A stretch of 64,000 nt of DNA from contig NC_134145.1 in assembly GCF_033958435.1 (NCBI RefSeq), positions 41,691,501 to 41,755,500 of the forward strand, read 5' to 3'. The DNA is from Carettochelys insculpta (Eukaryota > Chordata > Testudines > Carettochelyidae). Below the pieces are notes generated by a model. It was not told the DNA's origin and made no database searches. It saw only the letters and a list, made by a program, of their open reading frames with translations. Position 1 is the stretch's first letter; each line of letters opens with the position of its first letter. The position numbers and the translations under genes are program-made. Shown piece after piece: positions 24,512 to 34,017 of this stretch.

Positions 24512-25090
24512 CTTCAGCACATCTTCACCACAGCAATCTTTCGAAAGAAGATCTTCCAGAAGATCGTGTTTTGAAAGTGTATCGGAGGGGTAACCGTGTT
24601 AGTCTGGATCTGTAACAGCAACAAAGGATCCTGTGGCACCTTATAGACTAACAGAAAAGTTTTGAGTACGGCTCATGCTCAAAACTTTTCTGTTAGTCTA
24701 TAAGGTGCCACAGGACCCTTCGTTGCTGTTTTAAAAGAGTGCATCCACTCACAAAAAAGCAGATTGAAAGATTGATCTGCTCTTCTGACAAAGAGTTTCT
24801 ACACAGCCCCTCCTGTACCAAAAGAGTGGGTCAGGGACTGAAAACTCTGGCACCATGAGGACTGCTCTTTCATCAAAATGGCTGTGCAGTGTCTACACAT
24901 GCTTTTTATCAAAAGAAGCTTTCAAAATGAGGCGCTGTCCCTGATCTGGAAGCAGAAGAGGGCTTCCAGAAGAAGAGATGCATTCTTTCGATTTTGGATT
25001 GAAAGAGAGCATTTTGTGTGTGGATGCTTCAAGTGCTCATTTGAAAAAGGGCCTGATTTTCTGAAATAACTTGCTGGTGTAGATGCAGCC
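24512..25090. mobile_element. Harbinger-type MITE interrupted by a hairpin repeat
   Basis: Reverse-oriented relative of the MITEs at 49357-49800 and 53253-53690. It shares CTTCCAGAAGATC, AGATTGAAAGATTGATCTGC, GGGTCAGGGACTGAAAA and the end CTGGTGTAGATGCAGCC (to 25090). The left end near 24512 is decayed and uncertain. It is split by the insertion at 24578-24728. Confidence 0.75.
24578..24728. mobile_element. Dispersed repeat inserted as near-perfect hairpin
   Basis: Begins TGTATCGGAGGGGTAACCGTG. It then has two arms, about 24618-24668 and 24677-24728, that are inverted copies of CAACAAAGGATCCTGTGGCA...GACTAACAGAAAAG with a loop of about 8 bases. It is flanked by TTTTGAAAG (24569-24577) and TTTTAAAAG (24729-24737), which look like a 9-bp duplication with one change. 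The motif GTTAGTCTATAAGGTGCCACAG recurs at 45213 and, in related form, at 30770 and 61190. I do not assign a family name. Confidence 0.7.
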
Positions 25091-25546
25091 TTTGTGCCCC
25101 AGGAGGAAATGGAGTGATCCATTGCCCAGTTTTGGCACCCAAAGCCAGGATATATTCACCAAGTTCAGTTTCCTTTAAATACTTCTTTTGTATCAAGGGA
25201 AAGACTGAAAATCCTCTTATGCTCTATAGAGTAGTAAAAATGATGGTATCACAAAAAAGCATTTGCATATTTAGCAGCTTAATACATAGACAGGATTTTT
25301 TTTTTTTAAAAGTCTCTCTCCTACACATATGCAATCCATCTAACTGGGTTGCCTCCAAGAAACAGATTTAGCCTGAAGATACTAAATAGCAATAATTTCT
25401 ACTTAATCAGTAAATACTAGCCTACTTTCTACTTAATGATGATACAATTGGCCAGTGCTAAGCAAGGCTTACCAGATATCATGTATTAAATAAAATATCA
25501 TTGTTTAAATGTTTTAGTTTTTTGTATTGGGATTAATATTCAACAT
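25091..25546. other. Unassigned AT-rich sequence
   Basis: AT-rich spacer between two transposons, with a T tract near 25297-25308. No gene or repeat boundary recognised. Confidence 0.5.
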
Positions 25547-25767
25547 TGCGGCTGTGTCTACACTACAAACAAATGCGAAAGGGGGAACATCAAAAAAGAA
25601 AATCGAAATAAGGGATTTTGAAATAGCGCGGCTACACACACAAAATGGATCGCTGTACCGATCCGCTATTTCAAAAGAACACCCTCCATTTTTTGAAATA
25701 GAGCGTCCACAGTGGAAAATGGGCTATTTAGAAATAAGCAGCCAGGGAACATCACGCACGGGGTCAC

Positions 25768-27349
25768 ATGGCTGACAAGGCATTCCGGGTCACGCAGCCA
25801 GCAGTGCCCTTAAGGGGCCCCTCCCAAACACATCCACCCTGCACACACAGAGCCCAGCAGAGCAGTACACAGCACTGCGTGGACTGTGCACACAGAACCA
25901 AGAGGAGAATGGAGGAGCAGCAGTTGTCAGAGTCCGATGCTGGCACCATCACTGGGACCCAGGCGGTCATCACCATCCTGTGCTTGGTGGATGCCCTGGA
26001 GCCCACCTTTCCACCCACATGTGTCCTGCAGGCCCTGCCAAGGGGGCAGCCACCACTCCCCATCCCCCGTCCCCCATGGTGCCTCTGGAGCTACCCCAGC
26101 AGTGGGGACTGGTGGGAGAGGCTGGTCCTGGCCGAGTGGGACGACGAAAGGTGGCTCGCCAATTTTAGAATGACGAGGCACACATTCATGGAGCTGTGTC
26201 AGTGGCTCTCACCCACCCTGCAGCACATGGACAACTGCACGTGGCCCGCGCTCGCAGTCGAGAAGCATGTGGGGATTGTCCTGTGGAAGCTGGCCACCCC
26301 AGACAGCCTTCGGTCAGTGGGGCACCAATTCAGGGTGGGCAAGGCCACTGTGGGAGCCGTCCTCCTGGAGGTAAGTCGGACAAGGGCCCCACACCCTCCC
26401 CAGGAAGGGGCAGGGGCCCCCAGGTGAGGGGCCTGCAGGGCAGGGGGCCCCCGGATGAGGGGCCTGCAGGGGCAGGGGGCCTCCAGGTGGGGAGCCTTCA
26501 GGGACAGGGGGCAGGGGGCCCACGGGTGAGGGGCCCACAGGGGCAGGGGACCCCCCCCAGTGCGCAGGCCCACATGTCGCTGCCTCCCTACAGGTGGTCC
26601 AGGCCATCAACCACCTCCTCCTGCGGAGGCTCATCCACCTCGGAAACTTGGATGACGCCATGGCGGGATTCACAGCTCTCATATTCCCAAAGTTCTTCGG
26701 CGCACTCGATGGCATGCACTTTACTATCGGCGCCCCAGACCATAGTGCAGGACGCTATATAAACCACAAGGGGTACCACTCGGTGGTGCTCCAAGCGCTG
26801 GTAGATGCCCGGGGCCGGTTTACTGACATCTGCGTTGGCTGGTCTGGTCGAGCCCATGATGCATGGGTATTCCACAACTCCTGGCTGGGGCGGCGCATGG
26901 AGGAGGGCACCTACATCGCTGCCCGGGAGCTTCACGTGGGGGACAAAACAATGCCACCCTGTATCATGGCTGATGGGGCGTACCCATTAAAGCCATGGCT
27001 GATGCGCCGCTACACTGGGCACACCTCCGCCAGACAGGACGTTTTTAATGCCCGCTTGAACCAGGCTCGTAACACTGTTGAGTGGGCCTTCGGATGCCTC
27101 AAGGGGAGTTTCTGATGCCTCAACGTGCGGCTGGACGTGAACCTGCGCAACGTCCCCGGGTTGGTTGCGGCCTGTTGTGCGCTGCACAATGTGGTGGAGG
27201 GCAAGCAGGAGCGCTACATGTCCGGGTGGGCTGTGGACAGCGGCCCTGGCGATGAGCAGCCACCCACAGCCCCGTGCCGCCAGGCACAGCGTGAAGGGGT
27301 TAGGGTCCGGGAAGCCCTCCAGGAGGCCTTCCAGCAGGAGACATGCTGA
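25768..27349 (+). pseudogene. PIF/Harbinger DD35E transposase, one in-frame stop
   Basis: Two exons: 25768-26370 (201 codons) and 26594-27349. The intron 26371-26593 has canonical GTAAGT and CAG boundaries and is phase 0. The first ATG is at 25768; a second at 25909 (MEEQQ) is an alternative. Exon 1 has the helix-turn-helix-like region (FMELCQWLSPTL, VLWKLATPDSLRSVGHQF). Exon 2 has the HARBI1-type nuclease: first Asp in GALDGMHF (exon-2 residue 39), second in MADGAYPLKPW (127), Glu in NTVEWAFG (163), so the second Asp and the Glu are 35 residues apart. A TGA at 27113-27115 interrupts the frame at a position where relatives usually have Arg; CGA to TGA by CpG decay is likely. The frame reopens at once (CLNVRLDVNLRNVP) and ends at 27349. 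About 450 codon positions in all, a normal length. AATAAA follows at 27461. Confidence 0.92.
26371..26593 (+). other. Transposase intron
   Basis: GTAAGT donor and CCCTACAG acceptor. The body is a G/C-rich minisatellite built from GGGGCCTGCAGGGGCAGGGGGCC-like units. The intron position is shared with the 4492-8392 copy, and coding similarity resumes exactly at both edges. The fragment at 32760-33085 lacks it. Confidence 0.85.
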
Positions 27350-27434
27350 CCCCCACCTGGCACGTGGCTCACACTCACCCTGCAGCATGGCCACCCGCAC
27401 ACACACACAGGGGACATTGGGCTGCACAAAATGG

Positions 27435-27466
27435 TTTATTAACTGGGGACTAACTATGTAAATAAA
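27435..27466. promoter_or_regulatory. Facing polyadenylation signals of the two Harbinger genes
   Basis: AATAAA on the plus strand at 27461-27466 follows the transposase. TTTATT at 27435-27440 is AATAAA on the minus strand and follows the Myb-like gene. Each signal lies before the other in its own direction, so the two transcripts should overlap at their 3' ends by some tens of bases. Confidence 0.6.
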
Positions 27467-27710
27467 CGGCTGTTAAACAGTGGTGTGGGGTCTTCCTATT
27501 GGGGCTAAATATGGGGGGAATAGGGGGAGAACTATATACAATGGGGCAGGGCCACGCCCCCATGGCCAGGGCCACAGGCATGGGCAGGTCTAGTCCCCTA
27601 CAGAGGTGGAGGGGTGAGATCCCCAGTGGGTACGGGTGTCCCTGCCGCCCCTGGTGCGAGGGCCCTGTTGGGGCCGGGAGGGAGCTGGAAGGACAGGGAG
27701 GTAGGGTCGT

Positions 27711-29124
27711 TCAGGGGCTGAAGAACAGGGTGGGTGGGGTGGGGGTAGGGGCTGGGGGTCCAGGGAGGGGATCCCTCTCCTGGCTGGCACTGGCAACCAG
27801 CCAGCTGGCCAGGGCAAGATGGGTGGATGGGCTGAGGGTGGGTGGGATGAGGGCAATGTGTTTGGGGGCAGCAGTGGCAGTGGGTTCAGGGGCAGCAGGG
27901 GGGACGGTGGGAGGGCCGGCTGGGGGGGCCAGTCGTTGGAGGGCTGCGACCTCCTCAGACCACACCTCCCTCCGCCAGGCCCTCTCCTCCTGCTCCATGA
28001 GCAGCCACTCCTGGAGCATGGCAGCCTGCTCCCGGATGGCTGCGGTGTAGGCCTCCGCCGCCTCCTGGTGGTCATAGCGCCACCGGCGTCGGGCCGTCCG
28101 AGTCTGGGCAGGTGGCACTCGGGACAATGGGGAGGAGGGCTGTCCGGCTCCGTCTGAGGGTGGCACGGGTGTGGTCCAGCCCTCAGAGGATGATGCTGTG
28201 GAGACACAAGGGGAGAGTGGCCACCCATCAGTGCTGTCACCCGGGACCAGGGTCTCCACCCACGCCATCCCCAGGCCATCCCCCAAGGTGGTGCCCTCCC
28301 CTGCCGACCCCGCTTGGGGTTCCTGTGTGCCTACCGGGACCTCGTCTGTGGGGCAATTGCTGGCTGCGGCCTGGCCCCCACATTCCTCCCTGGTTGGGCA
28401 GGCTAGGGTGCTGTCCATGGGTGCAGGTGCTGGATGGCACTGTGCTTGGGTCTGGGATGGGGCAGGGTACCGTGGGATAGGTCCCCCCACCCAGGCCACC
28501 CGATCCACCTGTCACCTACCTGGACCTCTGGAGAACAGGTCCAGGGACACCGGCCTCGAGGGCACCTGGCTGGAGGTCTCCGAGCTCACTGTGATGAGTA
28601 ACGGGCTCCCCTCATCTGAGTCACTCCCAGTCCCCGCAGGTGTGGTCTGGCTGGAGGGTCCCGGCTGCTCCAGCGGGTCTATCTCCCGGTTGGGGTCTGG
28701 GTCGCCTGTGTTCATCTGCACCGACGGCTCTGGGACATCCTTCAGGCCGAGGAGCTGTTGCAGGGCCCCGGTAGTGTGGGCACCTCGGGCCGACCCCAGC
28801 TCCCAATCAGCTGCGGGCATCCTTGGCCCGGCTGTAGGCCTGCCTGATCTCCTTAACTTTGGAGCGGACCTGAGCAGCCATGCGCTCAGGGTGTCCCCAC
28901 TTCCGCAGCCCCAGGGACAGCTGCTCAAAGGCAGCTGTGTAGTGGGGCTTCCCTGTGCTGTGGAGCAGCACCTCCTCCTCCGCCCAGAGGCCAAGGAGGT
29001 CTTTCACCTTGGCCTCGGTCCAGGACGGGCCCCTCCTTCTCTGGCCCTGGCTCTCCTCCAGTGATCCCTTGGGTGGGGAGGAAGGGGCCTCCTGGGGTGC
29101 TCCAGAGTGCGGGGGGCTCGCCAT
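27711..29124 (-). pseudogene. Myb/SANT-like Harbinger partner protein, one stop/frameshift
   Basis: Starts at ATG 29124 (MASPPHSGAP). Residues about 30-105 form a Myb_DNA-bind_4 (trihelix-like) domain: RGPSWTEAKVKDLLGLW, then GKPHYTAAFEQLSLGL and QVRSKVKEIRQAYSRAKD. A TGA at about 28807 follows at KDARS. The continuation is readable in the next frame (ALQQLLGLKDVPEPSV, then an acidic Ser/Thr/Pro stretch), so a small indel or substitution broke the gene here. The intron 28196-28519 has donor CAG|GTAGGT and acceptor CCACAG, in a phase that joins the two frames. Exon 2 encodes a Pro-rich linker and an amphipathic helix (EAAEAYTAAIREQAAMLQEW) and ends at 27711. Family role: DNA-binding accessory that brings the transposase to the ends and to the nucleus. 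Confidence 0.85.
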
Positions 29125-29330
29125 CCCACTGATGGGCTGGGTGGCACGGCCGTCTGGCTGCTGGAGTGTGTATAGGGCTGAGCTCTTGCATCTCGAGCCC
29201 TAGGCACGCTCTCAGCTTCCTGCACGGGGTTTCCAGAGCCTTGCGGCTTTAAGGGGCTGGCCCAGGGACCACAGAGCTCCGCCGGTGCTTGCTAGAGCGT
29301 CTCCCATGATCCCTGGAGCTGCCACCATGG

Positions 29331-29576
29331 CAGACTTGCAATTTCGAAATTGCGAGCTGCGGAGCGTCTACACATGCCCTATTTCAAAATTTTATTTCGA
29401 AAGGGGCCGCTCTTCCCAAACCCGGATGGGAAGAGCGATTTCGAAATTTGGACCTGTTTTTGCTGAAAACAATTTTGAAAGAGGCTGTTAAGTGTGTAGA
29501 CGCTCCGCAGCCTCTTTCGAAATTGAGGCCCCTTTCGAAATTAATTTCGAAATAGAGTGCTAGTGTAGACGCACCC
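29331..29576. repeat. TTTCGAAA-rich subterminal region
   Basis: At least six TTCGAA palindromes occur in the last 250 bases before the right terminus (for example ATTTCGAAATTGCG, TTTCGAAAGGGG, GATTTCGAAATTTGG, AATTTCGAAATAGAG). The left subterminal region at 25590-25730 has the decayed counterparts TTTTGAAATAG and CTATTTCAAAAG. Their placement suggests binding sites for an element-encoded protein; that is inference. Confidence 0.65.
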
Positions 29577-29719
29577 TGCATGTATTATGTCATTTTTTCT
29601 TTTCATAAAACCTAACTGCTTACCTAAGACAACAGACAACCAACTAAGGGACCTAATTAAAGGAAGAGTGTGTGTGGCATTAATACATGTTATATGACTG
29701 ACTTGACTCACATCTTTGT

Positions 29720-30160
29720 ACTCCGAGTGGAGCATAGGTCATCTACAAGTCTCCTCCACTTCACTCTGTCTCAAGACAAAACTTCTAGCTGACGCCAGTT
29801 GTTGTCCTTCAGTCTTTGTAGATCTTCTCAACATTGTCCGAGGTCTTCCTCTTTTGTGTTCTCTTCGCAGGTTCCATTTGAGAGCTTGATGGACTATGCT
29901 GGATGATGGTTTTCTGAGACTATGGCCTCGCCATCCCCCACTATCTTCTCTTGATTTGAACATCAACTGATTCTTGTCCTGCTCTGTTCCAAAGCTCCTC
30001 ATTTGTGTCAAAGTTTTGCCATTTGATGCACAGTATGTACCTCAGGTATCTGTTTACGAATGTCTGTAGCTTGTGATTTGAAGTATTTTTACTATGCTAG
30101 GTCTTGCATCCATATAAGAATACACTCTTCACATCTGTGTAGACAATCTGCAGCTTTGTC
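29720..30160 (-). pseudogene. LINE 3' (C-terminal) fragment
   Basis: The minus-strand frame at 30011-29739 reads GWRGHSLRKPSSSIVHQALKW and KRGRPRTMLRRS, the well-known C-terminal GH.LR...RGRP..T.RR block of vertebrate non-LTR retrotransposon proteins. Upstream, with stops, are LYGCKT- and NHKLQTFVNRYLRYIL-like blocks near 30140-30050. Truncated at both ends and broken. Confidence 0.75.
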
Positions 30161-30769
30161 TTTGCAGATATTATTTGTGAACTTTTTCATAGTCTATGAA
30201 GGTTATGTAAAGGTGGGAGTTCAACTGAAAATACAAATAGCCTCCCTCCTCTTTATTTCTTAATCAAATTAGGGCTACTGAGTACAACTGATTGACATTT
30301 TTGATGAAAACATTCTAGTAAATAATTTAGATTTGAGTTGACTGGAACATTTTGCAAATTTAGAGCAAATTGTCTGAATTGTTTCTGTCAAAAATGCTAA
30401 AAAAAGAAAATAATTTTTCTAATGAAACATTTGAATTTTCATTTATAAATTTACTTCAACTTAATGAAATATAATGTTTTGTTTTGTGTGAAATTAAAAT
30501 GTTTGGTTCAACCCAAATCAAAAATATTTTTTTAACTTTTTGCTTTGACAAATAATTGTTGATGGGAACAGATTAAGACCTATAGCTCCCTATGAAATCA
30601 AACGAAGCAGGCTATAGTTTAACTACTGTGTTTTGGTTTTAAATATAGGCATTCACAAGCTATTACATAGATTTAAATACATGGAAAGTTTAAAAGGTAA
30701 GAAAAAAGTTTGTTTGTGAAGTAAAAGGACCCACATAAATGAAAGAAAAAAAGTCAACATTTCAATTGG
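30161..30769. other. Unassigned AT-rich sequence
   Basis: AT-rich; no gene or bounded repeat seen. Confidence 0.5.
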
Positions 30770-31143
30770 TAACAGAGAGAAAGCTGTGCTAGTCTACATA
30801 CTATAAAAACAAAAAAGCAGTAAACTAGCACTTTAAAGACTAACAAAATAATTTATTAGGTGATGAGCTTTCGTGGGACAGACCCACTTCTTCAGACCAT
30901 AGGCATACCAGAAATATTGAAAATTGAAATATTGAGTCTGTTGAATATTGAATATAAATATTGAATATGAATATACATATAAATATTATAAATATACAAA
31001 TATATAAATATGAATATAAATATTGAAATATTGAGTCTGTTCTAGTCTGGCTATGGTCTGAAGAAGTGGGTATGTGCCACGAAAGCTCATCTAATAAATT
31101 ATTTTGTTAGTCTTTAAAGTGCTACTTGACTGCTTTTTTGTTT
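30770..31143. repeat. Inverted pair of dispersed repeats around AT-rich core
   Basis: The left arm at about 30805-30902 (GCACTTTAAAGACTAACA, AGCTTTCGTGGGACAG, CTTCTTCAGACCATAG) is repeated in inverted orientation at 31051-31143. The core at 30908-31035 is a degenerate ATTGAATATAAAT microsatellite, itself bounded by copies of GAAATATTGAGTCTGTT. The arms match a repeat with AGCTTTCGTGGG and TTAGTCTTTAAAGTGC motifs that is abundant in reptile genomes; family name not assigned. Confidence 0.75.
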
Positions 31144-32759
31144 CAACATTTCAAGTATAATTTTTTTTAAATTACTCCTTGAAAATTAAAAACATGAAGA
31201 AAATATTTAACCTGATCACAGTCTCCCTTGGCATTATAGTAATCCTGGTAATGTTCTGGTCAAATAAGTTTTCCCAAACAAAGCCATAAGGCTACTACAC
31301 CAGGGATCGATAATGAGACCTGTTTGCAACCCTAATTGTGGCCTAGCTGCTGCCACTCCATAATGCAGAAGGAGCAGGTACTTGGAGTCACTTAATTTTT
31401 GTCATCTACTGAAATGTAACTTTCTCTGGGATGAAACATACTAATTGTAAATCAATAAACCAAAAGCAAATGCTACCATGAGTTCACAACATTAAGGGAG
31501 GAAAAGGATAATACCATAATGAAGGAGGCTGCTAGGAGAACATAAGCAAGCACTGGGTAGTCATACAAGCCCTGATTCAGAAAGTTACTGAAGTGTAAAC
31601 ACTCTTGATTTCAGAGTGACTACACTTATGTTTAATGTTAGCCTTATTTATCTTGTCAAAGTTTAAACTCTGGAAATTGACACCTCATACCTGTTCTCTA
31701 AATAAATAAATAAATAAATAACGTCCTTGGTTCTGTCTCAGAAGGAAGTCTGCCAGCTGTTGAATCACAATTATCACATCCTGTACAAAACAAGCAAAGA
31801 TAGCATACGTCATTACATCTGTTCAAAACAGACAATGTGTTTCCAAAATCAAATTCTCCATAGTTGACTGACTTTATTTTAATGAAAAGAGGTGCTAATT
31901 TTAGCAGGTCATTAGTTTGTTAAACTGTTTAAACAGGACATCTTTAAACACATTAGGGCACTAAATGGATGTACTATTGATGTTAAGTCTTTTTTCCCCA
32001 GTCACAATAAACAGTTCAGTTCAGAATTTCTACCACTGGAAATGGGATCTAGAGTGCCTCGTGAAGACCTAAGCCTAGAGATAAAATGAACAACCTTAGA
32101 GAACAGTTTTATTGGCTCTCACATGTTACAGTGGAGGCCAAAATGATCTGAACAGATTATTTTCTCCCATCAATTTCAAGAAATATTCTGTTGTTCAGAA
32201 ACTGACGCACAGGAGCTTGAAGGTCAAAAAGGAGTGTTATGATGACCATGGGAGGTGGAGCTGATAATACAACTAACTGATTCAGAGGAAATTGGGTATG
32301 TGAGTGGCATATATTGACTCCACATGGGTGCTTATTTCCAAATTAAAATAAAAGATTGCTCTTCCTCTGACATGAATTCAGCAGGAAAGATGTACAAGAT
32401 GAATTCAGCAGGAAAGATGTACATAAATCAGGCTGGAGGCAAATTGGAGTAGATTAGAAATGGGATGAAGTTCCAAAGATGGGGCTGCCTACTGTACCTG
32501 TTGTGGAAGAGACATATTAATCCCTGAACATATAAAGAAGGCATAACTTTCTCCTTTTCGTTCTTTTATATTTCCCCATTTTGGCAATCCCCCAAAATGC
32601 TTTAAAAATCCTAAGGAACCCTGAGTTGTAACACTACCAGCAACATAAATGTAAGAAGCAGCCTTCAAAGGGATGAAGGATCTGAGGAGGACATGTACAT
32701 ACAAGAGTTGGAAACACTGGAGCAAAAGAATGGGGAGATATTAGCTGCACTCACTGCTT
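31144..32759. other. Unassigned sequence with small tandem repeats
   Basis: No gene. A (AAAT)n microsatellite lies at about 31697-31721. A 27-bp unit beginning ATGAATTCAGCAGGAAAG is tandemly duplicated at 32372-32398 and 32399-32423. Confidence 0.6.
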
Positions 32760-33085
32760 TGTACACAGTGCAGTGCCGGTTCTGGTGCCACGAAACAAGC
32801 TCAGACTGGATACTTTCATGGAACTTTGCAAATTGCTTGTCCCCACCCTGAAGTCCTAGAGTACTAAAATGAGACCTGCTCTGACAGCTCAGAAGTGAGT
32901 GGCAATAGCTCGGTGGAAGCTTGTAATGCCAGACAGCTAGTAGTCAGTGGGCAATCAATTCAGAGAGGCCAAATACACATTGACGACTGCTGTGATCCAG
33001 GTAGCCAAGGCGATCAATACCCTTCTGCTATGAACTGCATGTGCAGGATGCTTTTGCCCCAATAGGGTTCCTTAAATGCAGAGAT
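32760..33085 (+). pseudogene. Intronless Harbinger transposase fragment
   Basis: Plus-strand reading with several stops: RLDTFMELCKLLVPTLKS, VAIARWKLVMPDS, SVGNQFREAKYTLTTAVIQ, then VAKAINTLLL and, after a frame change, VQDAFAPIGFLKC. It aligns with 25768-26370 plus the first part of exon 2 (FMELCQWLSPTL, VLWKLATPDS, SVGHQF, VVQAINHLLLRR). AVIQ is joined directly to VAKAIN, so the intron at this junction in the other copies is absent. No terminal repeats were found on either side. The first catalytic Asp would come next but is lost. Confidence 0.75.
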
Positions 33086-34017
33086 GTAGAAACCAACCAT
33101 GAAAAAATTGATAATACTTGTCAAAGTCAATAATTATGAAAGTAGTAAAGTCAATATTAACTATCTCCTGGCCTCCAACCTACAAAGCCAAACACTGAAA
33201 AATATCCAGATTTAAAAAAAAAAGACTGGTATCGATTTATAACTGAGTCAACTTAATATTCAGAGAGTTCCTTTTGAAACCAACCAAGCAGTCAGAGTCT
33301 TCTATGCACCACTGACTACAGTGGGGTGAACAATTGAAAACACAAATAAACAAATTAGCAGCTTTTGACTAATAATGTATGCAAATCTGAAGCTTTTAAT
33401 CGTTTTCAGTCATTTCAATATTTTATTTCAAAAATGTGTATTTTGGAAGCAACAGCTGTTTGCACAAATAAACCCAGAGTCTTTTATCACAGCAAATAAC
33501 CAAATTGTTGTATGTGCATTTGCTATAAATAACATATGCAAGAATTTATAAATATCACATATATACACGTTGTAAAATACAATACATAAAATCCCCCTCC
33601 CCCCATATATTGTAGAAGGAGCAGCCACCACCCTTTGATCAATGTTGACTAGTACTTTTCATTATAAAAATTCATCTGACTTTTTTTTTTGAGACCGCTA
33701 AAACCTCTGTGGTTTGCAGCAAGAATTTGAAGGTTGTCAGAGGGAATCATCCTCGGCTCAACATACTGATCCCTTGAAAATCCATTCCTATATGAGTAAG
33801 TTATGAGCCTTAAAAATCTTCATTTCCCATCTCTGTTTTGCTTTGTATGGTCTTTCTGGGCTTGATGCCAAGAACCCTCGGCATTCTATAGGCACTGAAC
33901 ATACCACTCCAGCATCTCACCAGGCTTGCCAGCTCCAAGCATTCAAACTCCTGAGTAAGACTCCCCAGACACTTGTGATTATATTAAAATCATGAGATTT
34001 TACCTGTGCTTTTTTTC
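33086..34017. other. Unassigned AT-rich sequence
   Basis: No gene or bounded element recognised. Confidence 0.5.

Larger units (their letters stand above)
25550..29576. mobile_element. Near-complete two-gene PIF/Harbinger transposon, TSD TGC
   Basis: Termini GGCTGTGTCTACACTA (from 25550) and TAGTGTAGACGCACCC (to 29576) are inverted with two mismatches and flanked by TGC at 25547-25549 and 29577-29579. Length is 4027 bp. It carries a plus-strand DD35E transposase with one intron and a convergent minus-strand Myb/SANT-like gene with one intron. Both subterminal regions are dense in TTTCGAAA palindromes or the CpG-decayed TTTTGAAA. High GC and CpG content in the interior contrasts with the AT-rich surroundings, consistent with a relatively recent insertion. 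Confidence 0.92.

Noticed and set aside
28171..29064. 297-codon plus-strand open frame, the longest in the window
   Set aside because: It is antisense to the Myb-like gene, whose minus-strand reading has a recognisable DNA-binding domain and splice sites; the plus reading has neither.
32760..33085. A domesticated host gene such as HARBI1
   Set aside because: The reading has several stops and a frame change within 300 bases and lacks the catalytic region; it behaves as a dead transposon fragment.
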